NCBI GenBank assembly: GCA_021792045.1
Contig: JAJYVJ010000018.1
Span: 1-21,768 of the forward strand
Source of the DNA: Thermoplasmata archaeon
GTDB taxonomy: Archaea; Thermoplasmatota; Thermoplasmata; Thermoplasmatales; Thermoplasmataceae
Length of the DNA: 21,768 bases
Direction of reading: 5' to 3'
Made by a program: the position numbers and the translations under genes. Positions 7,509-15,353 of the stretch are shown here, piece by piece; position 1 is the first letter of the stretch, and each line of letters starts with the position of its first letter. The notes beneath the pieces are model-generated. The model searched no databases, was not told where the DNA came from, and worked only from the letters and a program-made list of their open reading frames with translations.

Positions 7509-7866
7509 TCTTGACCACCTCCAAGTGAACTGAATGGTCAGGAAACTTCTCTATCCTTTCATTCAGCTCCTGCTTTACTGCCGGGAAGACTTTGTATTTC
7601 AAAATGACACTTCTTATGAATTGTTTAGGATCACCTGGAAATTCAATCGCATCCTCTGGACACAACTTTCCGCAAGTCGTGCAGCCGAGAACACATTTCC
7701 CAGGATTTTGCATCAGTGGTCTGTTCTCTGTACGACTCCACCTGAAAACATCATTTCCACACGTTAATATACACATTCCACAACTGCTACATTTATCTTG
7801 GTTGATAGTTGGGTGCCATTCTAATAGATTCCTTTCCACGCCATGCCATGAGGTTTTTTCGCTCAT
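7501..7866 (-). CDS. 2x[4Fe-4S] ferredoxin-like protein A
   Basis: A 121-aa protein with Cys26, 29, 32, 36 (CSSCGMCILTC) and Cys58, 62, 65, 69 (CVLGCTTCGKLCP), each set fit for one [4Fe-4S] cluster. It is a paralogue of the downstream gene: both begin with a WHG-x2-R-x3-x-W-x-P-x-I element and have about 25 residues between the clusters, and a C-terminal helix follows. The extra N- and C-terminal parts make it longer than a minimal 60-residue clostridial ferredoxin. It is the first gene of the pair; the ATG at 7866 is in a leader-poor context. An electron carrier is inferred, and no dehydrogenase or reductase is adjacent. Confidence 0.88.
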   Translation of the reverse strand: MSEKTSWHGVERNLLEWHPTINQDKCSSCGMCILTCGNDVFRWSRTENRPLMQNPGKCVLGCTTCGKLCPEDAIEFPGDPKQFIRSVILKYKVFPAVKQELNERIEKFPDHSVHLEVVKNE

Positions 7867-7955
7867 ACATTATCAAATCCATATATCACAATACGTTGTT
7901 AAGCATTGTACCTAACATATAAGAACTCTATCTAAAGAGAGGGCGAGAAAAATCA

Positions 7956-8202
7956 TCATTCCCCTAGCACTTTGACGTTGACTCTCTTTCCGACATACTT
8001 CTTTGAAGTATTAATTATGCCGAGATTCCTAAATAGCGTTCATTTTTTTCATACACTATTTCAACGTTCTTCTTTATTGTCAGATCTGGTCTCTGATCTT
8101 GATCTCCTTGCCAATAATTGTTAGTATACGTATAGATAGATTCATTGATGTGGATCCACTATCTTCGTACAGTTTTTTAAGCTCACTCAAGGAAATCAAC
8201 AT
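7956..8202 (-). pseudogene. Frameshifted small DUF2080-like (transposon-associated) gene
   Basis: GGGAGGA (8209-8215) precedes ATG at 8202. The frame reads MLISLSELKKLYEDSGS and continues to a TGA, but the sense then continues in another frame (LTIKKNVEIVYEKNERYLG) and finally in a third (TSKKYVGKRVNVKVLGE, stop at 7956-7958). The ending resembles the beta-hairpin of DUF2080 / AbrB-like small proteins that often travel with transposons or form antitoxins; this match is inference. Two frameshifts within 250 bp suggest recent decay, since both the ribosome binding site and the protein sense are still visible. Confidence 0.55.
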
Positions 8203-8396
8203 GTTTCATCCTCCCTATTTCTTTTTCAATCCATTTCTTTCTGAGCTCTTACTATTATTGGATGGTTAAAAATATAATTGAATTGAGTCTGCTTTTAATT
8301 ATTTTATTTATGCTTTGAGGAGTTAGACACGATAGTAGGGAAATAATAGATAGGACATACCCATCGCAGATGCAGCGTAGTGAACTCTTGATAAAG

Positions 8397-8471
8397 TGCT
8401 CCGGTCGGGATTTGGACCCGAGTCGAGGAATTGAGAGTCCCTTATGCTTGGCCGGACTACACCACCGGAGC
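8397..8471 (-). tRNA. tRNA-Glu (anticodon CTC)
   Basis: The minus strand folds as a complete 75-nt cloverleaf. The acceptor GCTCCGG pairs with CCGGAGC, discriminator A, no encoded CCA. The D arm has GG in the loop. The anticodon stem AGGGA/TTCCT holds the loop CTCTCAA, so the anticodon is CTC and reads GAG. The T stem TCGGG/CCCGA is perfect. The T loop is TCCAAAT, so position 55 is C where nearly all tRNAs have U (pseudouridine). A TATA-like TTAAATTC lies about 25 bp upstream. No intron is present. Confidence 0.93.
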
Positions 8472-8491
8472 TTACAAGGGCAATGACAAAT

Positions 8492-8500
8492 TGAATTTAA
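8492..8500 (-). promoter_or_regulatory. TATA box of the tRNA-Glu gene
   Basis: TTAAATTC on the minus strand is centred about 25 bp before the tRNA 5' end at 8471, the usual archaeal spacing. Confidence 0.5.
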
Positions 8501-8597
8501 TTCTTTGCGACCGAAAATCAATAGTTATATCTCAGCAAAACCTAATGATAACTATATTCCAGAAAGATGTGCTCAAGCAATAAGATTGATGAAAGCA

Positions 8598-8762
8598 TCA
8601 TATTGGCCAGAATATCTTAGCCAACTCAACTATGACAGCCATAGCGATCCCGATATAAATTACAAGTTTAGGATCGAGCGCTGGGCCTTTGATCTCTTCT
8701 TCTTCAAAGTATCGTATAAGCCCAGCTCCGGACTGAAAACCTTCATTCTTTTTTTCTGCCAT
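8598..8762 (-). CDS. secG: Preprotein translocase subunit SecG (Sec61-beta)
   Basis: A 54-aa protein. It has the archaeal Sec61-beta pattern: a short polar N-terminus (MAEKKNEGFQSGAGL), the conserved core IRYFEEEEIKGPALDP, and one C-terminal membrane helix (about residues 32-52). It is the small subunit of the SecYEG/Sec61 channel in the cytoplasmic membrane. A longer reading from 8789 adds nine hydrophobic residues (MFVYLYLLE) that are not part of the family, so ATG at 8762 is chosen. It lies between tRNA-Glu and the mevalonate-3-kinase gene with its own A/T-rich upstream region. Confidence 0.93.
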   Translation of the reverse strand: MAEKKNEGFQSGAGLIRYFEEEEIKGPALDPKLVIYIGIAMAVIVELAKIFWPI

Positions 8763-8871
8763 CTCTAAAAGGTAAAGATAAACAAACAATTAATATTTTT
8801 CTATATCAGACTTATGAATGAGTTCTTACATATAGAAAGCGTACTTTATTGCCAGGCATATTCACCATATT

Positions 8872-9927
8872 TCAATTGCTGATTGTTGAAGAATCTATGA
8901 CATGAGCTTTTCCTGCCACTTTCATCGGAATCAAACTATCACACAGATCGCCTAGGCTTTCTGACACTGTTTTTAGATCCTTTTTTTCAATAGGGACAAA
9001 TACGTTGCTACCCCCCGTAACTATGTATGTCATCCATGTCTCCCTTCTCAATTCCCTGACCATGTTTATCAGCTTCCGCATCCTGCCATTTATGACCCTA
9101 ACGTTGACCTGTTCGAGTAAAGCGTGATAATCATCAGTGTCTTTCATTGAGAGTTCAAAAATAGATTTAATATCCTTTTCTTCAGCGTATTTTTTAAGAG
9201 ACACGGCTCTTTCTCCTGCCCTTTTCACTCGTTCCGCGTATGCAGGATGTCTTACAGCTGATTCGTGAATTATATCTGATGGATTGCGCTGATCTCTGAA
9301 ATTACACCCTAATATGATGTAATCCTTGAAACTTTCTGGTGGAAGAAGCACCTTAGTTGAGCATTCTTTTCCAGTAGACAATGTGAGGGTCAAACCGCCG
9401 CGGTAACTTCTTCCGACACTTTCAGAAATACTCCTCAATTCGTTTTCGAATTTTACCGTATCATCTACTCCACCGGAAAGATGAACTATGTCAGCTCCTA
9501 TTGCAGCTGCACCTGCATCGGAACTTCCACTGAGTATATTCCTGTTCTCAGATCGAAATGACACATTGATCTTCTCCGAACTTAAATGCAGATACCTAAG
9601 TATGCTACTTTTGTGATTATTGATAATTGTGAAAGGTGATCTTTTTGAATCTGAATACTCAACCGAATTACCGTCAAGAAAACCTTCCTGCCTACCTTTG
9701 TTTAGGTACACTATCGTATCTGTGTAAATTTCCGAGTTAAGCCCTGTATAAGCTATCCCAGCAGAAGTGTGTAAAGGGATTCTGTTGCTCTTGTCTGAGA
9801 TACCCGATAGCAAGATAATTCCAATGGTCGGGTATGCAAGTGCCTCAGAATATGCCAGTGAATCTTCTTTAATCAAGCCATACATAAATGATACCTCAGA
9901 TATGAATTTTCTTTGCTGATCATCCAT
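8872..9927 (-). CDS. Mevalonate-3-kinase (Thermoplasma-type mevalonate pathway)
   Basis: A 351-aa protein of the GHMP kinase / diphosphomevalonate decarboxylase fold. It follows the T. acidophilum mevalonate-3-kinase (Ta1305) closely as I remember it: AYPTIGIILLSGISD, RIPLHTSAGIAYT, the phosphate loop ILSGSSDAGAAAIGAD, SVGRSYRGGLTL, RNPSDIIHESAVR and YIVTGGSNVFV. In true decarboxylases the last motif carries the catalytic Asp (TFDAGPN); here it is Thr, which fits a kinase. It phosphorylates mevalonate at the 3-OH, the first step of the acidophile variant of isoprenoid and archaeal-lipid synthesis. The start is uncertain: ATG at 9927 overlaps the MFS stop (ATGGATGA); 9996 and 9885 are alternatives. 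Confidence 0.85.
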   Translation of the reverse strand: MDDQQRKFISEVSFMYGLIKEDSLAYSEALAYPTIGIILLSGISDKSNRIPLHTSAGIAYTGLNSEIYTDTIVYLNKGRQEGFLDGNSVEYSDSKRSPFTIINNHKSSILRYLHLSSEKINVSFRSENRNILSGSSDAGAAAIGADIVHLSGGVDDTVKFENELRSISESVGRSYRGGLTLTLSTGKECSTKVLLPPESFKDYIILGCNFRDQRNPSDIIHESAVRHPAYAERVKRAGERAVSLKKYAEEKDIKSIFELSMKDTDDYHALLEQVNVRVINGRMRKLINMVRELRRETWMTYIVTGGSNVFVPIEKKDLKTVSESLGDLCDSLIPMKVAGKAHVIDSSTISN

Positions 9928-11215
9928 GAATATCTTCTGCATATTTCTCATTTTTAGCTGTAGTGCCTTCCATAGATACGAATCTGCGCACTTCATTATT
10001 TTTAATCGACATATAAATTGATAAGAAAATCACGGCTATTACAGCGATTCCGTTTATCTTCCAAAAAAGTTCAATTGGAATTGTATTTATTGCCAATGTC
10101 ATAAATGACATCAAGGATATTCTTGAAATTGTTGAAATTATGTTTATTCCAGCAAAAAATTTTCCAGAAATCTCATGTTGGATTCTGTTCATTACAAACG
10201 TATTCCTGAGTATTCTGGCGGATGGGTTGCCTATACCAAAAAATATAGGTTGAAAAATCATGAATAATAAAAGAGAGTCACTGACAGAAATCAGTATATT
10301 TCCCAGGGCGAAAAGTCCTATGAATATCCAGATTAACGGTAGATTTTCCCCAAATTTTACAAATTTTGGAGCTATTAATCCAGATACAACTGCGGATAGG
10401 GCGTAGATTGTTTCTACAATTGCTAGGTCGTATGCACTTCCACCGAGCTTGTAAATGTACACAGGAGTAAGGTAATTGCCAGACATGAGACAAACGAAAG
10501 CAAAATTTAAAGTTGTTACGAAAACCAATATAGCTAAATTCTCTTTCATAAAATGGAGCGTAGCTTTATAACCACTCCGTGTTGTTATGTTTGTGTAATT
10601 TTCTGCTGGCTTACTTTTTTTAACCTCTTCTTTGATTCTGGAAAGTAGCAAGATAGCCAGAAAAGACGTTGCAATGGCGAATAGAATAGCTCCAAAGAAA
10701 CCAATATAAATTATTATTGGTATCGCCAACAATGCACCAATAACCTGTGGAATCTGACTCGTGATTTCCGATATCCCATTGTTCCTGCCTATTTCCGATT
10801 TCGATGAGATTGATTGTTGAAGTGACCTCTGAGCAGAAAAGACGAGACCTGTAATAATGTCTCCAAAGACTAATAAACCTAAAAGTATGAATTCATTACC
10901 CGATCCAAATTTAATGGCTAAAGAGAAAACTACAAGGACCGTTGCAATCGTGCCAATAGCGCAGTATTTTAGCACGATCTTTCTTCGAAATTTGTCTATA
11001 GCAAATCCAAAAAATGGCTCGAGACCCAATTCAATAAAGAGAATCAAAATACTGATCATTCCAAGATATTCTCTCTGCATGTAACCGGAAGCCAGCATGA
11101 AACTTGCAATTATGAACACTGGACCAAGACTTATGAGACTCGTAATTCTATAGATGGAATATTTAAAGAAATTTCCCTTGTAAAACTGTAAATTGTTGTG
11201 TTCTTTTCTTAACAT
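9920..11215 (-). CDS. MFS transporter overlapping mevalonate-3-kinase
   Basis: A 431-aa protein with about 12 membrane helices. GFAIDKFRRKIVLKYC (residues 70-85) fits the MFS motif A loop between helices 2 and 3. It resembles MFS_1 or MFS_3-type exporters, with a long charged loop in the middle (EEVKKSKPAENYTN). A TATA-like TTAATAAATC lies about 26 bp before ATG at 11215. The stop at 9920-9922 overlaps the probable start of the mevalonate-3-kinase gene by 8 nt, so the two are co-transcribed. A link to mevalonate or lipid metabolism is suggested only by this overlap. The substrate is unknown. Confidence 0.85.
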   Translation of the reverse strand: MLRKEHNNLQFYKGNFFKYSIYRITSLISLGPVFIIASFMLASGYMQREYLGMISILILFIELGLEPFFGFAIDKFRRKIVLKYCAIGTIATVLVVFSLAIKFGSGNEFILLGLLVFGDIITGLVFSAQRSLQQSISSKSEIGRNNGISEITSQIPQVIGALLAIPIIIYIGFFGAILFAIATSFLAILLLSRIKEEVKKSKPAENYTNITTRSGYKATLHFMKENLAILVFVTTLNFAFVCLMSGNYLTPVYIYKLGGSAYDLAIVETIYALSAVVSGLIAPKFVKFGENLPLIWIFIGLFALGNILISVSDSLLLFMIFQPIFFGIGNPSARILRNTFVMNRIQHEISGKFFAGINIISTISRISLMSFMTLAINTIPIELFWKINGIAVIAVIFLSIYMSIKNNEVRRFVSMEGTTAKNEKYAEDIHG

Positions 11216-11388
11216 ATAGAACTTATCAATGATTTATTAATATAGTTACCAATTTATAAACTATATAAAGTTCTGTGCCAAAACTGGGTTTCCTGCAGCT
11301 TTAGATTTTTAATAAATTAACACGACAAGTTTACGCTTTGCAGTTAAAATAAATACACACTTGCGATATTACATATGCTGGGAAAAGT

Positions 11389-12726
11389 ATGATGTCCATT
11401 GATGAAGAATCTGAAATGATGAAATTACTTGATATTAGGGATGTGGATGAGCTTTTTGCTGATGTGCCAGAAGGCATAAAAGGAAAGATCATTCAGATAC
11501 CAAAAGGAATTTCGGAGGATGAGCTAATAGAAGAGGCATACTCAATTTCGCGAATGAACAGGGATAAAGAATACTATAATTTTCTTGGAAACGGAATCTA
11601 TGACCGGATTATACCAAGCTCGGTTGACGCGATCGTCAGCAGATCTGAGTTTGAGACCTCCTATACCCCATATCAGGCAGAAATATCCCAAGGAATGCTT
11701 CAGTCATTGTTCGAGTACCAGAGTATCATATCTGATCTAACGGAAATGGATATGACGAATTCATCCATGTACGATGGATACAGTGCACTAGGCGAAGCGG
11801 TAAGAATGGCTTTCAGGATTAACGGAAAAAAGGAGATCCTGATTCCAGCAAACATGTACGATGACAAGGTCAAAGTTATAGAGAGTTACACCGAAGGCTT
11901 AGACCTTAAGTTTTTGAGATATTCTTTAGATCACAAAACTGGATACATAAATCTTGATGATATCCAGGGAAAAATAACAGACAGTACTGCTGCCATTGTC
12001 TGTGAGCTACCAAACGCATATGGGATTCTTGACGAAAACGTTCCCAGAATCCAGGAGATAAAAAAAGACGCTTTACTGATATCATATTATGATCCAATAT
12101 CTCTGGGATCAGTTATTCCGCCTGGGCAGTATGGCACGGACATTGCCGTATCGGAGGGACAACAGCTTGGTATACACCCAAATTTTGGTGGCCCACTTCT
12201 TGGACTATTCTCCTTTAAGAAGGAATATGTAAGAAGATCCCCTGGCAGAATTATCGGAGAGACCCTGGATACTAATGGCAAAAGGGCTTTTGTCATGACT
12301 CTACAGACAAGGGAACAGCATATACGCAGGGCAAAAGCAACAAGTAACATATGCACAAATCAGGCCCTGATGGCACTAACGGCCCTTACTTATTTATCCG
12401 TTGTAGGAAAGAATGGATTGAGAAAAGTTGCAGACTCAACGGTCTCGACCTCTCTAAGTCTGAAAAATCAACTGATTAAACACGGCCTTGTAAATCCCAA
12501 TACCGTAACAGGCGTACCATTTTCTGATGTCCTTGTAAGCTTTAATAAAGCCCAGAATAACCTTCAACAGGAACTTGCAAAGAAGGGAATACTCGGCGGT
12601 CTGAAAATGTCAAGAATAATAAATGAAAAGTACGACAGTATAAACAACGCCCATTTCTTTTCAGCAACAGAGCGTACCACAAAGAAACACATAGAAAAAC
12701 TTATTGACACCCTGGAGGTGCTATAA
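11389..12726 (+). CDS. gcvPA: Glycine dehydrogenase (decarboxylating) subunit 1
   Basis: A 445-aa protein, the usual size of the N-terminal half of P-protein in organisms with split GcvP. Typical features are RDKEYYNFLGNGIYD, TSYTPYQAEISQGMLQSLFEYQ and the Ser/Tyr-rich MTNSSMYDGYSALGEA. It forms a heterotetramer with subunit 2 and decarboxylates glycine, passing aminomethyl to the lipoyl group of GcvH. No gcvT, gcvH or lpd is in the window. The first of two adjacent ATGs (11389, 11392) is annotated; GGGAAAAG lies just upstream. A TATA-like AAAATAAATA at 11346-11355 would give a short leader. The stop overlaps the gcvPB start by one base. Confidence 0.96.
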   Translation: MMSIDEESEMMKLLDIRDVDELFADVPEGIKGKIIQIPKGISEDELIEEAYSISRMNRDKEYYNFLGNGIYDRIIPSSVDAIVSRSEFETSYTPYQAEISQGMLQSLFEYQSIISDLTEMDMTNSSMYDGYSALGEAVRMAFRINGKKEILIPANMYDDKVKVIESYTEGLDLKFLRYSLDHKTGYINLDDIQGKITDSTAAIVCELPNAYGILDENVPRIQEIKKDALLISYYDPISLGSVIPPGQYGTDIAVSEGQQLGIHPNFGGPLLGLFSFKKEYVRRSPGRIIGETLDTNGKRAFVMTLQTREQHIRRAKATSNICTNQALMALTALTYLSVVGKNGLRKVADSTVSTSLSLKNQLIKHGLVNPNTVTGVPFSDVLVSFNKAQNNLQQELAKKGILGGLKMSRIINEKYDSINNAHFFSATERTTKKHIEKLIDTLEVL

Positions 12727-14162
12727 TGCCATATCAACAAGCAAAGTATGATGAACCACTTATATCAGAGATGTTATCTTTGAACAACTATAAGCTTCCG
12801 GACTATCTGAGCGAATCCGAAACGTTAATACCGGATAGCCTAAAAAGAAAATCTCTGAAATTGCCAGAGGTCGCTGAATATGACGTTGTTAGGCATTTTA
12901 CACGTCTTTCCCAGATGAACTATTCCGTTGATCAGGGGATATACCCGCTTGGATCATGTACTATGAAGTTCAATCCAAAATTTGCCGATAAGCTTTCTTC
13001 ATTCCCGGCGTTTACTAATGGACACCCCTTAGAAGACAAGACAACAATCCAAGGGTACCTGAAGATAATGTATGAACTCCAGGAGTATCTCAAGGAGATA
13101 TCTGACATGGACGCCATCACCTTGCAACCCAGGGCAGGTGCCCATGGCGAATTTACTGGTGTTTTGATAATAAGGAACTATCTAAAGGACATTGGAGAAC
13201 TTGAAAAGCGTAGGGAAATCATAATACCAGACTCGGCTCATGGCACGAATCCTGCTTCTGCCAGCATGGGGGGATTCGACGTCGTGGAGATCCCTTCCGG
13301 AAAGGATGGCACTGTTGACCTGGAGGCCCTTAAGTTTGCCCTGACAGAAAAAACCGCTGCACTCATGATTACAAATCCAAATACTCTTGGAATCTTTGAA
13401 CATAACATCGTTGAGGTAGCGAAGTTAGTCCACGAAAACGGTTCTCTTCTGTATTACGATGGAGCAAATCTGAATGCAATAATGGGCATAACATCGCCAG
13501 GGAAGATGGGTTTTGACGTAGTTCACTTTAATTTACATAAGACTTTTGCAACGCCACATGGTGGTGGTGGCCCTGGTGCTGGCCCAATTGCAGTCAAGGA
13601 TTTCCTGAAAGAATTCCTTCCTGTTCCAACAGTTTCTAAAAACGATAAAAGCTACTTCCTGGATTACTCCGCTAAGAAATCCATTGGCAAGGTCGGCTCC
13701 TATTACGGTTCCTTCAACACCATACTCAGAGCATGGGCTTACATAAAATACATGGGCGGAAATGGGCTTAAGTCAGCATCGGAAAGAGCTGTGCTAAACT
13801 CAAACTATCTCTCAAGGAAACTTTCTGAAAAATTTGATATACCGTTCAAGAAACTTAAGAAACATGAATTTGTCCTCTCAACTGAAAATACGGGCAAAAG
13901 GGCATTGGATCTTGCTAAATTCCTTACAGATAATGGAGTACACGCACCGACCATATACTTCCCACTAATAGTTCATGAAGCCATGATGATCGAGCCCACA
14001 GAAAGTGCATCGAAGAAGGATCTTGATGCTTTTGCAGAAATACTCGTGAGGGGACTGGACCTATCGAATGAAGAGATTTCCAAACTCCCAAAGAATCTTG
14101 CCGTTGGCAGGGTTGATGAAGTTAAAGCTGCGAGAGACATGAAGATAACGTGGTCGCTATAA
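12726..14162 (+). CDS. gcvPB: Glycine dehydrogenase (decarboxylating) subunit 2
   Basis: A 478-aa protein, the PLP-binding half of the split P-protein. FNLHKTFATPHGGGGPGAGP contains the Schiff-base Lys272 and the glycine-rich loop. GSCTMKFNPK near residue 76 and SAHGTNPASA near residue 170 are further family signatures. The start codon overlaps the gcvPA stop (TAATG), and a strong GGAGGTG ribosome binding site lies inside the gcvPA 3' end, so the subunits are made in a coupled way. The stop overlaps that of the convergent racemase gene by 6 nt. Its role is the glycine cleavage system in the cytoplasm. Confidence 0.97.
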   Translation: MPYQQAKYDEPLISEMLSLNNYKLPDYLSESETLIPDSLKRKSLKLPEVAEYDVVRHFTRLSQMNYSVDQGIYPLGSCTMKFNPKFADKLSSFPAFTNGHPLEDKTTIQGYLKIMYELQEYLKEISDMDAITLQPRAGAHGEFTGVLIIRNYLKDIGELEKRREIIIPDSAHGTNPASASMGGFDVVEIPSGKDGTVDLEALKFALTEKTAALMITNPNTLGIFEHNIVEVAKLVHENGSLLYYDGANLNAIMGITSPGKMGFDVVHFNLHKTFATPHGGGGPGAGPIAVKDFLKEFLPVPTVSKNDKSYFLDYSAKKSIGKVGSYYGSFNTILRAWAYIKYMGGNGLKSASERAVLNSNYLSRKLSEKFDIPFKKLKKHEFVLSTENTGKRALDLAKFLTDNGVHAPTIYFPLIVHEAMMIEPTESASKKDLDAFAEILVRGLDLSNEEISKLPKNLAVGRVDEVKAARDMKITWSL

Positions 14163-15242
14163 GAGCTTGAAACGTTCAGACGTGACAGAAACAAGGAACC
14201 CGTGATCTATCTCTACGCCAATGCCAGGGACGTCGTTTGGCTTCATCACTCCATCAGACATTGTGAAAGGATTCCTTACAATATCCTTTTTGAAGTACCT
14301 GTCATTCGGTGATGTGTCCCCGGGATAGTCAACAAAACTGGTAGAAGCGAGGGACACATTAAATGCCCTGCCAATGCCAGTTTCCAGCATTCCTCCAACC
14401 CAGACATGAATACCATGATCATGTGCGTACTTTGCTATCTTCAATGATTCTGTAAATCCAGCTACCCTGCCAGGTTTTATATTTATAACTTTACAGGCGT
14501 TAATAGAAATGGCCTTCCTCGCCTTTTCAAACGAGGTTATGGATTCATCCAGACATATGGGTGTTGATATTTTCGATGCTATATTTGAATGGTCGATCAG
14601 ATCATCATAGGAAAGAGGTTGCTCAATATATTTGAGGCCGTATTTGTCCAGAGATTTAAGGGTGTCAATATCGTCAAGAGTATAATCTGTATTCGCATCA
14701 ACACTCATTGGAAATTCCCCAATAGCAGACCTTACAGATGAAACGATCTTTTCTTCCATACCTTTCTTTATCTTGACTTTTATCCTTTTGTATCCTCTCT
14801 TCACAGCATCCTTTGCACGTTCCCTCATTAAATCTAATTCGTCCATTCCTATGGAAACCCCAACCTCTGCACTTCCCTTTGTAGCTCCTATATATTTATA
14901 AAGTGGAATCCCAGCTTCTTTTGAGTAATAGTCCCATAGCAACATTTCTAATGCTCCCTTTGCCATATTGTGTCCCTTGATCCATCCCGTCCTTTCTAAG
15001 AATTCCTTCGGTTCCGGAAGATCCCTGAGGCTCTCTGTCAGAAAATCCCTGATTACATGAATTGCCGTTACATTGTCCTCGTAGCTGTAGCCCGGAGATT
15101 CTTCCGTCACGGATTCAGAATAAGCCGTTGTGCCATCCTTGTTAAGTTCAAAAATCAACGCGTCCCTAAATTTTTGTGTTCCAAAGCTAGTTGTGAAAGG
15201 AACAATTAAGGGCAACGATACACGATAACAATTTAATTCCAT
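14157..15242 (-). CDS. Enolase-superfamily enzyme (OSBS / N-acylamino acid racemase type)
   Basis: A 361-aa protein of the muconate-lactonising subgroup of the enolase superfamily. The KxK acid/base motif is K155-V-K157. Metal ligands are Asp182 (SVDAN), Glu207 (YIEQP) and Asp232 (CLDES), and Lys256 (INIKPGR) is the opposite-face lysine. VWVGGMLETGIGRA near residue 290 is typical of o-succinylbenzoate synthase / N-acylamino acid racemase members. All catalytic residues are present, so the enzyme should be active. Substrate cannot be fixed: OSBS implies menaquinone synthesis, racemase implies amino-acid metabolism, and neighbouring gcvP genes slightly favour the latter. An A/T-rich TATA-like stretch lies about 26 bp before ATG at 15242. 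Confidence 0.9.
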   Translation of the reverse strand: MELNCYRVSLPLIVPFTTSFGTQKFRDALIFELNKDGTTAYSESVTEESPGYSYEDNVTAIHVIRDFLTESLRDLPEPKEFLERTGWIKGHNMAKGALEMLLWDYYSKEAGIPLYKYIGATKGSAEVGVSIGMDELDLMRERAKDAVKRGYKRIKVKIKKGMEEKIVSSVRSAIGEFPMSVDANTDYTLDDIDTLKSLDKYGLKYIEQPLSYDDLIDHSNIASKISTPICLDESITSFEKARKAISINACKVINIKPGRVAGFTESLKIAKYAHDHGIHVWVGGMLETGIGRAFNVSLASTSFVDYPGDTSPNDRYFKKDIVRNPFTMSDGVMKPNDVPGIGVEIDHGFLVSVTSERFKLL

Positions 15243-15353
15243 ATGAATGTTAACAATTTGTATCTATTATTCTTTTTCATAATTCGGATATGAGTAGGCC
15301 AGAATAACTGCCTGGAATAGATACGCTTTTAAGCACGGATGTAATAAAAAAAT

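Noticed and set aside
8255..8521. 88-codon frame on the minus strand
   Set aside because: It runs through the tRNA-Glu gene and has no protein-like features.
8505..8768. 87-codon frame on the + strand
   Set aside because: It is the shadow of secG, which has clear family motifs.
11216..11388. Glycine riboswitch before gcvPA
   Set aside because: The 173-bp leader is A/T-rich with no conserved riboswitch core or stacked stems that I can see.
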